34,145 nucleotides of DNA from Caballeronia hypogeia (GCF_001544875.2 NZ_FCOA02000051.1:1-34145), one strand, 5' to 3'; numbered from the stretch's first letter, positions 1 to 9,094 are shown. The notes: generated by a model from the sequence alone, not told the origin. Program-made: numbers and translations.

Positions 1-65
1 CTAAGCCGATCAAGTGGAAGTACGACGATCCTTCACGTCGAATCCGCCAGGTGCCAAATCAATGA
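1..65 (+). pseudogene. Possible C-terminal tail of an IS630-type transposase
   Basis: The third forward frame is open from the window edge to a TGA at 63-65 and reads KPIKWKYDDPSRRIRQVPNQ. The K-P-[IF]-[KR]-W-x-Y pattern resembles the extreme C terminus of many IS630-family transposases. Only about 20 residues are visible, and I see no terminal inverted repeat downstream. The call rests on this short resemblance alone. It could be the end of an intact element that starts outside the window, or chance. Confidence 0.35.
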
Positions 66-506
66 CGCAGTCGACTATGCGTGCAATTCAGGAATGGAGT
101 CTGAGAGCGGAACTATGCCGCTGGCCGTTGGCAGCCGAATGTTTAGGCGATTAGCTCTGAGCGTACACGCAGGGTCGATGCCAAGATATTTCGGTCGGAA
201 CTGGAATAAGGGCGTTCTTTCGAATCGATATGGCTGCTCGACGATCCCCTTTCCGAGGGTCGTATGTTCGCATATCTATATTGGGTTGAAGGCAACAGAG
301 GGGACTCGTTCGCGGGAGAGACGACTGTAGATACAATTTGCTCTATACCGAAAAGTATTAAACACTCGGATCGTCCGCATTGGGTGGCAGCCGCAAACAG
401 GCGTCCATTTTCGTTAGGGGCATTGCGAAACGAGAGGCTGGCATCGCGTCACGGTGCACATTTGCTTCGCGTACCCGTCCTCTCACCCCATGTCGCCCGC
501 GGCTCC
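66..506. other. Intergenic stretch without a recognisable gene
   Basis: Short open frames exist on both strands, but none has a convincing ribosome site, family resemblance or codon pattern. GC content is visibly lower than in the neighbouring genes. It separates a probable transposase tail from the 3' end of the first transporter and may be insertion-element flank or decayed DNA. Confidence 0.5.
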
Positions 507-1802
507 TTACTTGAGCGGCTCGTGCGCCGTTTCCTTCAAGGTGGATATGACCGCGAGTGAGATGATCGCGGTGCACATCACGAAGAAACCGGGGGAGAGC
601 TGAGACCCCGTCACTTTGATTAGTGTCTCCGAGATAAGCGATGCGAAGCCACCGAAGATGGCGGTCGAAAGTCCAAATCCAATCGACACACCGGTCGTTC
701 TAAGTCGGGTCGGAAACATTTCCGCCATGGCTGCTGGACAGGTTCCAGCAAAGATTCCAGCCAGACCACCACAAACCAATATAGCCAGAGATACTGTAAA
801 GACCGAAGTGCTGTTAGCGAACAATATGAACAACGGGTACGAAAAAAGCAGGACGCAAACGGACGAGAAGAGAAGGAGCGGCTTTCTTCCGACAACATCG
901 GAAATGATGGCGGACAACACGATGCTGATGACCATCACGAGCAAGCCCGCGGTGTTGATCCATAGGGCATTGGCGTTATGGATATGCCCATGCACCGAAA
1001 GATACGCCGGAACGTAGATCAGGAAGACATAGAAGGAGACAACCCAGACAGTCGAGATGCCGACTGTCTTGGCACAGAGAATCCAGGCCGGCTGCTCAGC
1101 GGAGGTCGACGCTTTGGCTTCGCTCGGAAGGTCGTCCGCGAAGTAGGGTGTTTCCTCGACCTTCGAACGCAAGTAGAAGCCCAAAGGAGCGATGACGAGT
1201 CCACCAACCAGAAACGGTATTCTCCATCCCCAGTTTTGAAGCAAATCGTGATTCATCGTGCTGGAAAGCGAAGCGGCAATGAGCGAACCGATCAAGGTTC
1301 CACCTACTGCGCTGGCCTGTTGAAGACTGCTATACAAGGCACGTTTTCTTGGCGGCGACCACTCGATGAGGAACGCGATGGCATTGCCGACTTCTCCACC
1401 CGCCGAGAATCCCTGCAACAAGCGGCAGATCACCAGCAGAATCGGCGCCGCGATTCCGATGGTGGCATATGTTGGCAGCAGACCGATCATCAAGGTGCCG
1501 AACCCCATCATCGGCATGGCGATCAACAGGGCTAGCTTGCGTCCTTTGACGTCTCCCAGTCGACCGAACAAGACCGCACCGAGGGGGCGTGCTACCAGCC
1601 CGATTCCGAAAACAGCGAACGTGCCGATGAGCGCAGAGGCGGGGTCACCGGGAGGGAAAAACTGGCGCGAGATGATAGTTGCGAAGAATGCATAGCTGGC
1701 GAAATCGAACCACTCCAGCGCGTTCCCGACAACCGTCGAGAAAGCGGCTTTCTTCGCCATGTTGATCGCTTCGCGATCGGCGTGTAAAGGCACTGCGGAC
1801 AT
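507..1802 (-). CDS. MFS transporter, metabolite:H+ symporter (MHS) type
   Basis: A 431-residue inner-membrane permease with the hydrophobic periodicity of 12 membrane helices. The MFS loop signature GRLGDVKGRK lies after helix 2 and its half-copy SDVVGRK in the second half. The N-terminal GNALEWFDFASYAFFA and RLLQGFSAGGEVG are characteristic of the MHS branch (KgtP, ProP, citrate and dicarboxylate carriers), so a proton-coupled organic acid is the likely cargo. The ATG at 1802 follows GGAGGGAGAC. A copy of the shared 19-bp palindrome lies 16 bp upstream. It is clearly paralogous to the transporter at 9095-10402. The substrate cannot be read from sequence; a methyl-branched mono- or dicarboxylate is suggested only by context. 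Confidence 0.9.
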   Translation of the reverse strand: MSAVPLHADREAINMAKKAAFSTVVGNALEWFDFASYAFFATIISRQFFPPGDPASALIGTFAVFGIGLVARPLGAVLFGRLGDVKGRKLALLIAMPMMGFGTLMIGLLPTYATIGIAAPILLVICRLLQGFSAGGEVGNAIAFLIEWSPPRKRALYSSLQQASAVGGTLIGSLIAASLSSTMNHDLLQNWGWRIPFLVGGLVIAPLGFYLRSKVEETPYFADDLPSEAKASTSAEQPAWILCAKTVGISTVWVVSFYVFLIYVPAYLSVHGHIHNANALWINTAGLLVMVISIVLSAIISDVVGRKPLLLFSSVCVLLFSYPLFILFANSTSVFTVSLAILVCGGLAGIFAGTCPAAMAEMFPTRLRTTGVSIGFGLSTAIFGGFASLISETLIKVTGSQLSPGFFVMCTAIISLAVISTLKETAHEPLK

Positions 1803-1817
1803 GTCTCCCTCCGTCGT

Positions 1818-1836
1818 ATAATATATTGTGCATAAT
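1818..1836. promoter_or_regulatory. Operator site A (19-bp palindrome)
   Basis: ATAATATATTGTGCATAAT, an imperfect match to the window-wide palindrome. Read on the minus strand it ends in TATTAT, a good -10 hexamer for the transporter starting at 1802. It is the least conserved of the nine sites in its left half. Binding by the GntR proteins is inferred. Confidence 0.6.
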
Positions 1837-2012
1837 CCTAAAACATGCAGACTGTCGATGCAAGTACTCTTTGTCGTGAAAGTCGCGGGAGTGATAGATG
1901 ATGAGTCAGGTAATTAATGTCGATCTCAGACGTTTGTCCGGTAGTTATTACCTAATTAAGCTGCGTTCTGCGTCTCAACCGCCGTGCGGTACAGGTTTTA
2001 TGCTCTGTAGTC

Positions 2013-2041
2013 TTGATTGAATAATGCATTATGTGTAATGT
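2013..2041 (+). promoter_or_regulatory. Promoter with operator site B
   Basis: A -35-like TTGATT (2013-2018) and a -10-like TAATGT (2036-2041) are 17 bp apart. The palindrome ATAATGCATTATGTGTAAT (2021-2039) fills the spacer and runs into the -10 element. The downstream SDR starts 43 bp further on. A protein bound here would block RNA polymerase, which fits repression. Confidence 0.6.
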
Positions 2042-2082
2042 GGAACATCAGACCGCGAACGTAGACATGGAGAAGCTCCAGC

Positions 2083-2841
2083 ATGGATCTTGGGATTCGT
2101 GGACGGCGTGCCATCGTGATCGGAGGAAGCGCCGGACTCGGCTATGCCATTTGCCAGGCGCTCGCCGCAGAAGGCGTCGATCTAATCGTCTTTGCGCGCA
2201 ACGCACAGAAGCTCGCGTCCTGCGAGGAAACCTTGCAAGCGGAATACGGCGTTAAAGTGCACGGTTGCGCTGGCGACATCGCCAATGAATCGGACGTGGA
2301 CCGACTGGCAAACGAATCTCTGAGCCTCGGCGGTGCGCAAATCCTGATCGTCAACACGCCGCGTCCCCCGAGTCCGATGCGGGATTTTCTCGAAGAGAAC
2401 GATCAGGAACGATGGACCACCGGCTATCTACAGCAACTTCACGGCGCGCTTCTCGTACTCCGCAAGCTTGCGCCGCTCATGATGACGAGTGGATGGGGGC
2501 GAATCGTTGCGATCACGTCGGCGAGTGTGAAACAGCCCATGCCCAGGCACGCGATTTCCACCGTGTTTCGCGCCGGCGTTCAGGCCGCGTTGAAGCACCT
2601 AGCGATGGAGGTCGCGGAGCACGGCGTGACGGTCAACGCGGTTGCCCCCGCCACGGTGATGACGCCGACATTCGCGACCTATCACAATCTGGAGCGACGC
2701 ATTCTGGAAGTACCGATGAAGCGGGCGGGAACGTCGCAGGAACTCGCCGCCACGGTTGCCTTTCTCGCCTCGGAGCATGCAGGTTTCATCAGCGGCCAGG
2801 TGATTCAAGTCGACGGTGGCGCGACGCGCTCGTTCTGTTAA
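2083..2841 (+). CDS. SDR-fold protein lacking the catalytic Tyr-Lys pair
   Basis: A 252-residue classical-length short-chain dehydrogenase. The cofactor loop GGSAGLG (residues 14-20) and the C-terminal FISGQVIQVDGG are intact. The serine region is present as ITSAS (144-148). Where YxxxK should be, the sequence reads STVFR (159-163), so Tyr is replaced by Ser and Lys by Arg. The usual NNAG motif is also altered to NTPRP (91-95). Similar SDR-like proteins without the tetrad exist in FabG-annotated groups, so this may be a degenerate paralogue with another role. It is probably co-transcribed with the MmgE/PrpD gene 91 bp downstream and controlled by site B. The ATG at 2083 was chosen because the family N terminus starts there. 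Confidence 0.8.
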   Translation: MDLGIRGRRAIVIGGSAGLGYAICQALAAEGVDLIVFARNAQKLASCEETLQAEYGVKVHGCAGDIANESDVDRLANESLSLGGAQILIVNTPRPPSPMRDFLEENDQERWTTGYLQQLHGALLVLRKLAPLMMTSGWGRIVAITSASVKQPMPRHAISTVFRAGVQAALKHLAMEVAEHGVTVNAVAPATVMTPTFATYHNLERRILEVPMKRAGTSQELAATVAFLASEHAGFISGQVIQVDGGATRSFC

Positions 2842-2932
2842 CACCTTTTGATGCACCGGTCGCGCGCGATGGCTTCCACGCGCCAATAAGTGCATTCCCG
2901 CTATTCTTTTATGGAGGAGCACAGAGAGCTTT

Positions 2933-4318
2933 ATGGCAGACAAAATCCAAACCCTCGAAGAGGCGGTTGCGCGGTTCGTCGTCGACTTCGATTCCCGTCA
3001 CATCAATGATGACGCGCGCGGAGACGTAAAGAGGCTGGTCAAGGATCAGCTTGCGATCCAGATCGGCGCATCACAATTGCCCTGGTCCAGGCAGGTACGC
3101 AAATTCCGCAATCCCCGGCCCGGCATGGCGGCGATCGTCGCAGAGACGTTCAAGGCCGCGCCTGCCGATGCTGCCTATATCAATGCGGCTTACGGGCACG
3201 GTTTCGAATACGACGACTTCGCCGGCAATGCGCACCCGGGGTGCTGCGTCGTGCCGACAGCTTTCGCCATCGGTGAGGAGGTGGGCGCGACGCTCGAGGA
3301 AGTAACGGTGGCGCTTCTGGCCGGTTACGAAACGTATGTGCGAATCGGTCGCCTGGGTTCGCCGGATCTCCTGAACGCGGGGTGGCAGCCGCATTCTGTA
3401 CTTGCCAACTTCGGCGCGGCGGCAACGGCTGCGAAGTTATACGGACTGAACGCCGAACAGACGCTAAACTCACTGGCCATCGCATTGAGTCACGCAAGCG
3501 GGACGACCGAATACGCGTCCACGGGCGGCTCGATCAAGCGCGCCCATGCGGGTCTCGCTGTGCGCAATGGTATCGAGTCTGTCGAACTCGCCCTCGCGGG
3601 CGTGACGGGGCCACGACGCTTCCTGACGGGGGACCGCGGGCTTTACCGCACATTTATTCGGAAAACCGTCGGTCTTGAGGCGCTCGAAGATTTCACACTC
3701 GATGCGCCGCTGCAAATTCAGCAGATGTCATTTAAGGCATATTGCTGCTGTGCGGCTAATCACGCCTACATCGAAACGATGGCGCAGGTCAGGGATCGGG
3801 CGCAAGACATCGTCGGCGTGGACGCGAGAATCCAGACGATGACCGACGCGATCGTCGGAACGCGAAACGCGCACATTTACGCGCCGCGCAATATCGAAGA
3901 GCTTCAGTATTCGCTTCCCGCGCAGATGGCGCTATCGGCATTGTCGATGGGCAACGGGTATCAGACGCATCGGGATTTCCTGGAGGGCAAACTCGATCTT
4001 TCGCCGGAATCCGGGGTCATGCGCCTCGCGCAGAAAATCCGGCTTACCGTGTCGCCTGAACTCGACGCGAAATATCGCTTCTTCGTGGCCGATGTGGATG
4101 TTCGCTATCGAGACGGCAGATCCGAGCACATCTTTCAGGAGCGCGCTACGGGCAGCCCGACCAGACCGTTCTCTGCAAGTCAGTTCGCGACCAAGCTGAG
4201 CGAGTTGACCAGCGACGTGCTACCGGAATCGCAGGCCAACGCGTTGTTCGATCTTATCGATCGTCATCAGCCCGACATGCCGATACGAGAGGTAACGGCA
4301 CTGCTTCAGCGTGGCTAA
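2933..4318 (+). CDS. MmgE/PrpD family protein
   Basis: A 461-residue full-length member of the family that includes 2-methylcitrate dehydratase PrpD and cis-aconitate decarboxylase. Family signatures are visible: HGFEYDDFAGNAHPG (89-103), the active-site region with the conserved HPG, and GGSIKRAHAG (198-207), which matches the usual KRxHAG motif. Members dehydrate, isomerise or decarboxylate small tricarboxylates or related acids, so the substrate is not fixed. An MmgE/PrpD protein also occurs, as I recall, in the Pseudomonas aeruginosa itaconate cluster with ict, ich and ccl, which fits the C5-dicarboxylate theme here. It follows the SDR under operator B. The start is ATG 2933, after an AGAG-type ribosome site. 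Confidence 0.87.
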   Translation: MADKIQTLEEAVARFVVDFDSRHINDDARGDVKRLVKDQLAIQIGASQLPWSRQVRKFRNPRPGMAAIVAETFKAAPADAAYINAAYGHGFEYDDFAGNAHPGCCVVPTAFAIGEEVGATLEEVTVALLAGYETYVRIGRLGSPDLLNAGWQPHSVLANFGAAATAAKLYGLNAEQTLNSLAIALSHASGTTEYASTGGSIKRAHAGLAVRNGIESVELALAGVTGPRRFLTGDRGLYRTFIRKTVGLEALEDFTLDAPLQIQQMSFKAYCCCAANHAYIETMAQVRDRAQDIVGVDARIQTMTDAIVGTRNAHIYAPRNIEELQYSLPAQMALSALSMGNGYQTHRDFLEGKLDLSPESGVMRLAQKIRLTVSPELDAKYRFFVADVDVRYRDGRSEHIFQERATGSPTRPFSASQFATKLSELTSDVLPESQANALFDLIDRHQPDMPIREVTALLQRG

Positions 4319-4444
4319 GAAGGATGATATGACCAAGGGCGCGGCTTGATGAGCAGTGCGCGCCGGGATGAGTGAGCGTGTGCATGTCGATGACGCTTGC
4401 GCGACGTTGCGCGCAGAAGGACCGGGCTCGTGCTCGCGTTGTCG

Positions 4445-4933
4445 ATGAACCTGCGTACCCTCGTTATGGTAGAAGTCTTTGCGATTCCCGCGCTCGCGAT
4501 GGCGTCGGCTCTCGGCGTACGCGAGTCGCTCGTCGGAGGGCAGGTTCTGCTCGTTAATTTCGCCGCGATGATCTCGTCGATACTTGGCGTCCCGATCGTC
4601 GCGCACATCGGTCTCGTACGTGCGTATCGACTTGGCCGGCCAAGGGACGGGACTCGGCCTCCGACTCGCTACAGGGCGCCTTGTTGGCAATCGCCTCGCA
4701 GAGAATCGCGGGCGTGCTCTTGCTCCAGAGCATGCTCGACAGGTTCCCTTTCGAGCGAGGGCAGGGTGCCGGACACGGACGCCGGATATCCGGATTTACG
4801 CGCATGATCCTCGATGTTGGGCTCTGAAGTACACCTCTCTGGCGGGCGTGGCATTCGCTCGAGTGCAACGGGTTTTTTGACGACCTATCTCGTGCCGATG
4901 CTCGTCAGTCACACCGGACCAAGCCTGATTTGA
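4445..4933 (+). pseudogene. Decayed MFS transporter gene
   Basis: An ATG at 4445 opens a frame reading MNLRTLVMVEVFAIPALAMA and then LVGGQVLLVNFAAMISS. These resemble the first two helices of a sugar-phosphate/cyanate-type MFS carrier. The similarity then jumps to a second forward frame (GQGTGLGLRLATG, near 4636) and a third (GALLAIASQRIAGVLLLQSM, from 4675). It ends in a hydrophobic stretch TGFLTTYLVPMLVSHTGP with a stop at 4933. At about 490 bp, against roughly 1.2 kb for an intact gene, it must also have internal deletions. The frameshifts, size and absence of a clear start signal argue against function. The identity as MFS is from hydrophobic pattern and short resemblances. Confidence 0.5.
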
Positions 4934-4937
4934 CAGG

Positions 4938-4983
4938 CCTGGAAGACCGGGCGCGTTTTCCGCCTGCTGCCCGGTCTTCCAGG
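4938..4983. terminator. Strong hairpin, probable bidirectional terminator
   Basis: A perfect 15-bp inverted repeat (4938-4952 with 4969-4983) flanks a 16-nt loop. It lies between the decayed MFS gene and the 3' end of the convergent aldehyde dehydrogenase gene. There is no good T-run on either side, so it may act as a transcript-stabilising or Rho-assisted end rather than a classical intrinsic terminator. Confidence 0.6.
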
Positions 4984-4997
4984 TTCGTACACTCATC

Positions 4998-6497
4998 CTA
5001 CGTATTGATGTAGACGCTCTTCGAGTAAAGATAATTGTCGAGATGGGCGACACCGCCCTTCGCGCCATAACCACTATGTTTCGTTCCGCCGAAGCCTACG
5101 AGGGGATCGATGAGACCGTAGCAGTTGACCCACATCACGCCCGTATGGATCTTTTGGACCACCTTGAGCGCTCGTGAAATATCTCGTGTCCAGACCGCGC
5201 CACCGAGGCCATAGTCCGTCTGATTGCCCAACGCGATTGCCTCGTCCACAGTATCGAATGGAATGACAGACAGCACAGGGCCGAAGATTTCTTCCCGCGC
5301 GATACGCATCTCGTTGTCGACGTGACTGAAGACGGTAGGAGCGATGAAGTATCCATCGGAGAGGGCGCCACCCATGCGTTCTCCACCGCATACCAGACGC
5401 GCGCCTTCACGCGAACCGATGTCGATATAAGACATCACGCGATCGAGTTGCAGACGGGAAATCAAGGGGCCCAACTGCGCATCGGGGTCCATGCTGCGCC
5501 CGATCCGGATCCCGCGCGCGAAATCAGCTACGCGGGCCGAAAATTCATCGGCGATCGATCGTTCAACGAAGACTCGGGTTCCCGCAAAGCAGATCTGGCC
5601 GGAGTTCGCGAATACGCCCATGGCCGCGCCGGGCACGGCCTTGGAGAGATCGGCATCGGCGAAAACAATGTCCGGCGATTTTCCGCCGAGTTCGAGTTGC
5701 AGCTTCTTGATATTGACCGCCGAAGCCTCAATGATCTTGCGACCCGTCGCGGTCGATCCCGTGAATGCGATACGGTCGACATCCGGATGACGCGCCAGGG
5801 CGGCGCCCGCGACGCTGCCGGTTCCCGTCACGACATTCAGAACGCCCTCGGGCAAGCCCGCCTCGTGCAACAGTTCGACGGTGCGCAGCACGCTCAGCGA
5901 AGCGTCTTCAGCGGGCTTGAGCACGGCCGTGCAACCGCTCGCCAGCACGGCGCCGAGGAGCCACCATTGACCGACTAGCGGTCCATTCCAAGGAATGATG
6001 CCGCCGATGACGCCGACCGGCGCCTTCATCGACATCGTGACCACTTCGCCGGGCAATCCGTTCTGCAAGGTCTGGCCGCTGATATTTCCGCTTTGCGACG
6101 CAAAGAACAGGATCATCTTGAGCAGCGCACCTTTGGAAGAGCGGGTTCGCGAGATGGGCGCGCCCATGTCCAGCGACTCGATCTCCGCCAGCTCGTCGAA
6201 ATTCCGCTCGATGATGTCGTGCGCGCGATATAGAAGCGCCTGGCGTTCATATGGCGTCCAGCCGCTCCATGCTCCCTCGAACGCGGCGCGGGCCGCCCGG
6301 ACTGCGCGATCGATATCCGTCTCGTCTCCTTCCGCAAGGCGCGCCAGGACTTCTCCGGTGGAAGGGTTGAGCGTATCGAAAGACTTGTTCGATTTACCGG
6401 GACCCATTCTGCCGTCGATAAGAAGCCCGTACTGGCCTCGTGAAAGGAACCGCCTGGTGGATTCGTCGAGCGGTGCCGACGAGGTCTGCCGATCCAT
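4998..6497 (-). CDS. NAD(P)-dependent aldehyde dehydrogenase
   Basis: A full-length, 499-residue ALDH superfamily enzyme that oxidises an aldehyde to a carboxylate in the cytoplasm. The oxyanion-hole Asn is in PWNGPL (N171). The cofactor Lys is in LKPAED (K194). The general base is in LELGGKSP (E269) and the nucleophile in GQICFAGTR (C303). Position 305 carries A-G rather than features of CoA-acylating types, so hydrolytic acid formation is likely. The ATG at 6497 follows GGAGAG. It lies 86 bp after the zinc alcohol dehydrogenase on the same strand, so the pair probably converts a primary alcohol to an acid that the acyl-CoA synthetase at 13256 could activate. The exact substrate is unknown. 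Confidence 0.92.
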   Translation of the reverse strand: MDRQTSSAPLDESTRRFLSRGQYGLLIDGRMGPGKSNKSFDTLNPSTGEVLARLAEGDETDIDRAVRAARAAFEGAWSGWTPYERQALLYRAHDIIERNFDELAEIESLDMGAPISRTRSSKGALLKMILFFASQSGNISGQTLQNGLPGEVVTMSMKAPVGVIGGIIPWNGPLVGQWWLLGAVLASGCTAVLKPAEDASLSVLRTVELLHEAGLPEGVLNVVTGTGSVAGAALARHPDVDRIAFTGSTATGRKIIEASAVNIKKLQLELGGKSPDIVFADADLSKAVPGAAMGVFANSGQICFAGTRVFVERSIADEFSARVADFARGIRIGRSMDPDAQLGPLISRLQLDRVMSYIDIGSREGARLVCGGERMGGALSDGYFIAPTVFSHVDNEMRIAREEIFGPVLSVIPFDTVDEAIALGNQTDYGLGGAVWTRDISRALKVVQKIHTGVMWVNCYGLIDPLVGFGGTKHSGYGAKGGVAHLDNYLYSKSVYINT

Positions 6498-6583
6498 TGG
6501 ACTCTCCGTTTGGTTAATCTTTTGCTGTTTGTGTGTCCGAGGTGCTCAGTCATACGCGTACAACGAATGTCGATTCGCCACGA

Positions 6584-7606
6584 CTACATGAGAATGACGC
6601 CTTTGCCGCCGCTTTGCAGATTGAATTTCCTGTACGCGTCTTCGGCCTGATCGAGCCTCCAGCGATCCGTGAAGAGCGCATCCAGGTCGAGATTGCGTTC
6701 GACGACGAAGTCCGCACAAGCTTTCTGAGCCATGATCGACATGGTCCACGAAGGCAATATCCGTAGTTGGTTGCGAAGCATCTTTGCAAGCGAGAACCTG
6801 ATCTCTGCACCGATGCCGACCAGACAGACCGTTCCCCAGGGACGCACACAGTTCATGGCATCTTCAGCGGCGACGGCGGCACCGGCGGTTTCCAGTGCCA
6901 TGCTCGCTCCCCTGCCGCCGGTGAGTTCCCGGACGGCATCGATTACATTGCGGTCGCGTGGATTCAGGACGTGATCGGCACCGAAGGACTTTGCGGACGC
7001 GCGTCGGCTTTCGTCGATATCGAGCGCGATGACGCGCGCCCCCTGAGCCTTTGCCAGAAGGGTTGCAGAGAGACCTACGGGCCCCTGACCGAATATGGCG
7101 AGCGTGTCTCGTCCGGTCAGCCCCATGCGTTCGAACGCGCCCCAGGCAGTGCCGGTTCCGCAGGAGATGGCAGCGCCCGCTGCGAAGCTGATGCGCTCGT
7201 CCAGAGGTACGAGTGTGTCTGCCGCCACTTTCATGTAGGGAGCGTGAGCGCCGTGCGCATCGCTGCCGTACACGGTCACCGGAACCGAGTGGCACATCTG
7301 CGGCCAGCCCGAACGGCAGTCTTCGCAGGCCGCGCATGCGCGATAGTGATGGACCATGACCCGCGAGCCAATCCTGGCATAAGGACCCACGACTCCGGCA
7401 CCGATCGCCACCACGACCCCGCATGGCTCATGTCCCGCGATCACGGGTTCCGCATAGTCCACACGCGGCCCTCGGTACACATGCAGGTCGCTGCCGCACA
7501 TGCCGGACGCCTTGATCTCCAGGACCACTTCTCCCGGTCCAGGCGTCGGGTCTGGAAAGCTTTCGAGTTCGACCGTGCAGTCGCCGCGAAACACAACTCC
7601 TCGCAT
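6584..7606 (-). CDS. Zinc-dependent medium-chain alcohol dehydrogenase
   Basis: A 340-residue MDR-family enzyme. Catalytic zinc ligands are in MCGSD (C37) and GHE (H59, E60), with a probable third ligand C149. The structural zinc set C91, C94, C97 and C105 is complete. The Rossmann motif GQGPVG is at 173-178, and the acid after beta-2 is in ALDID (D196), which favours NAD over NADP. Start ATG 7606 is preceded by GGGAGG. The gene is between the porin and the aldehyde dehydrogenase on the minus strand and is likely co-transcribed with the latter. No copy of the 19-bp operator was found upstream, so its control may differ from the rest of the island. Confidence 0.9.
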   Translation of the reverse strand: MRGVVFRGDCTVELESFPDPTPGPGEVVLEIKASGMCGSDLHVYRGPRVDYAEPVIAGHEPCGVVVAIGAGVVGPYARIGSRVMVHHYRACAACEDCRSGWPQMCHSVPVTVYGSDAHGAHAPYMKVAADTLVPLDERISFAAGAAISCGTGTAWGAFERMGLTGRDTLAIFGQGPVGLSATLLAKAQGARVIALDIDESRRASAKSFGADHVLNPRDRNVIDAVRELTGGRGASMALETAGAAVAAEDAMNCVRPWGTVCLVGIGAEIRFSLAKMLRNQLRILPSWTMSIMAQKACADFVVERNLDLDALFTDRWRLDQAEDAYRKFNLQSGGKGVILM

Positions 7607-7702
7607 TCTTTAATCCTCCCTTCGAACGGGAGCGGCCGTTGCCGACTGCTCCCTGACTAGTTCGTTCCGACTTTCCCGACGACTCCGTGCCGTCCGGAGC
7701 GA

Positions 7703-8884
7703 TCAGAACTTATGTCGCATGGCGACTCGAACGACGACCTGTCGATCGGAAACGGAAGGCGTGACACCGTTGATCGACGCGACAGCGGCTTTGCCGGTGG
7801 AATCCGTACCGCTGGCCTTTTGAAAGGTGCCGGTGGCGTAGATATCAGTGCGCTTCGACAGGAAGTAATCGAGGCCGATGGATCCTTGGTTGTACGTTGC
7901 GCTTTCCATCCCGTTCGCGCCGCTGTTTCGCGTATAGACGTAAGACGCGCCGGCCAGAAGAGCAGGGGTGACTTGATACTTGAAGTTCAGTTCGGCATTG
8001 TTGAAGGTAGCCGTTCCGCTTATCCCTCCGGTGGGGACGGGGCCTGAGGTCCTGTCACCGAGCGACATGAATTTGACGTTCGAATAGACCGCTCCGATGG
8101 TTGCGGCTCCGATGGCGTATGCGCCTCCTACCGCGATGACCTGTTCGGTATGCGCGGATGAGTACGCGGAGATAATCGGCGACACGCCGAAGTTGGAGCC
8201 CGGAACGCCGTTGACCGTGGCTGCAACGGTGCCGCCGGCGCCATAGAACGAGGTATTGGGGTTGCGGACGTTGAGATAGCCCGCGCCCAATTGCAGCGGA
8301 CCGCTCGAATAGCCTGCGCCAAGAGACCAGATTTGATTGCGGCTTACACTCCCGGCGACGCCTCCGAGGGTATAGGTGCCACCGAACTGAAATCCGCCAT
8401 ACTTTGCGCTCGTGAACTTGATCGCGTTATTGGTGCGGTTCGTATTGTTCAGGTTATCCGTATCGCTCGGGTGAGCGACGTAAGTGCCTCCCCATTGCTC
8501 GGCGGCGCCCAGCGGCCCCACATAATCGACCACCGAGTCATACTGCCGGCCGAGGGTCGTTGTTCCATACGGGCTGGACAGTCCGACATAGGCCTGACGT
8601 CCGAACATCAATCCGCCTTGACCCAGTTTTCCGGTATTAAGGTCGTAGCCGTTCTCGATCACGAAAATGGCGTTAAGCCCACCACCGAGATTCTCCGTGC
8701 CTCGAAGGCCAAAGCGGCTTCCTTGCAGCACGCCGCTCGCGAGATAGTATTGTCGGTGTCCGTCCGCGTTATTGTTGAAATTGAAACCCTCATCAAGAAT
8801 CCCGTACAGCGTTACGCTACTCTGCGCGAGCGCGATTCCGCTTGTCATACCAAGAAACACACCTGCGATTGCATACTTTTTCAT
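7703..8884 (-). CDS. Outer-membrane porin (Gram-negative trimeric type)
   Basis: A 393-residue porin of the kind abundant in Burkholderia and relatives. The signal peptide MKKYAIAGVFLGMTSGIALA is followed by QSSVTLYG, the usual first beta strand, so cleavage is likely after residue 20. Alternating beta-strand patterns run through the protein, including FGRQAYVGL and TLGRQYD near the constriction loop, and it ends in the outer-membrane insertion signal RHKF with a terminal Phe. The start at 8884 follows GGAGA. Its place between transporter and oxidation genes suggests it admits the substrate through the outer membrane, but general porins are also scattered widely in such genomes. Confidence 0.93.
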   Translation of the reverse strand: MKKYAIAGVFLGMTSGIALAQSSVTLYGILDEGFNFNNNADGHRQYYLASGVLQGSRFGLRGTENLGGGLNAIFVIENGYDLNTGKLGQGGLMFGRQAYVGLSSPYGTTTLGRQYDSVVDYVGPLGAAEQWGGTYVAHPSDTDNLNNTNRTNNAIKFTSAKYGGFQFGGTYTLGGVAGSVSRNQIWSLGAGYSSGPLQLGAGYLNVRNPNTSFYGAGGTVAATVNGVPGSNFGVSPIISAYSSAHTEQVIAVGGAYAIGAATIGAVYSNVKFMSLGDRTSGPVPTGGISGTATFNNAELNFKYQVTPALLAGASYVYTRNSGANGMESATYNQGSIGLDYFLSKRTDIYATGTFQKASGTDSTGKAAVASINGVTPSVSDRQVVVRVAMRHKF

Positions 8885-9094
8885 AGAAGAGTCTCCATCG
8901 ATTTATGGGCGTATGTCTGGATTCGTTCGTGTGAAATGTGCAGCGAATATCGGAAGCAGCCTCTCGCGGAGGCACTTCTGGAACGTGGTCGGCGAAGATG
9001 CGTAGAATCGGTCGGCTTCAGACGGCGACGAAATGACCGTCTGAATGTCTGTTCAGCGCGAACGCTTGGCGAAGTCGGAGTCGCCTTGACTGAA

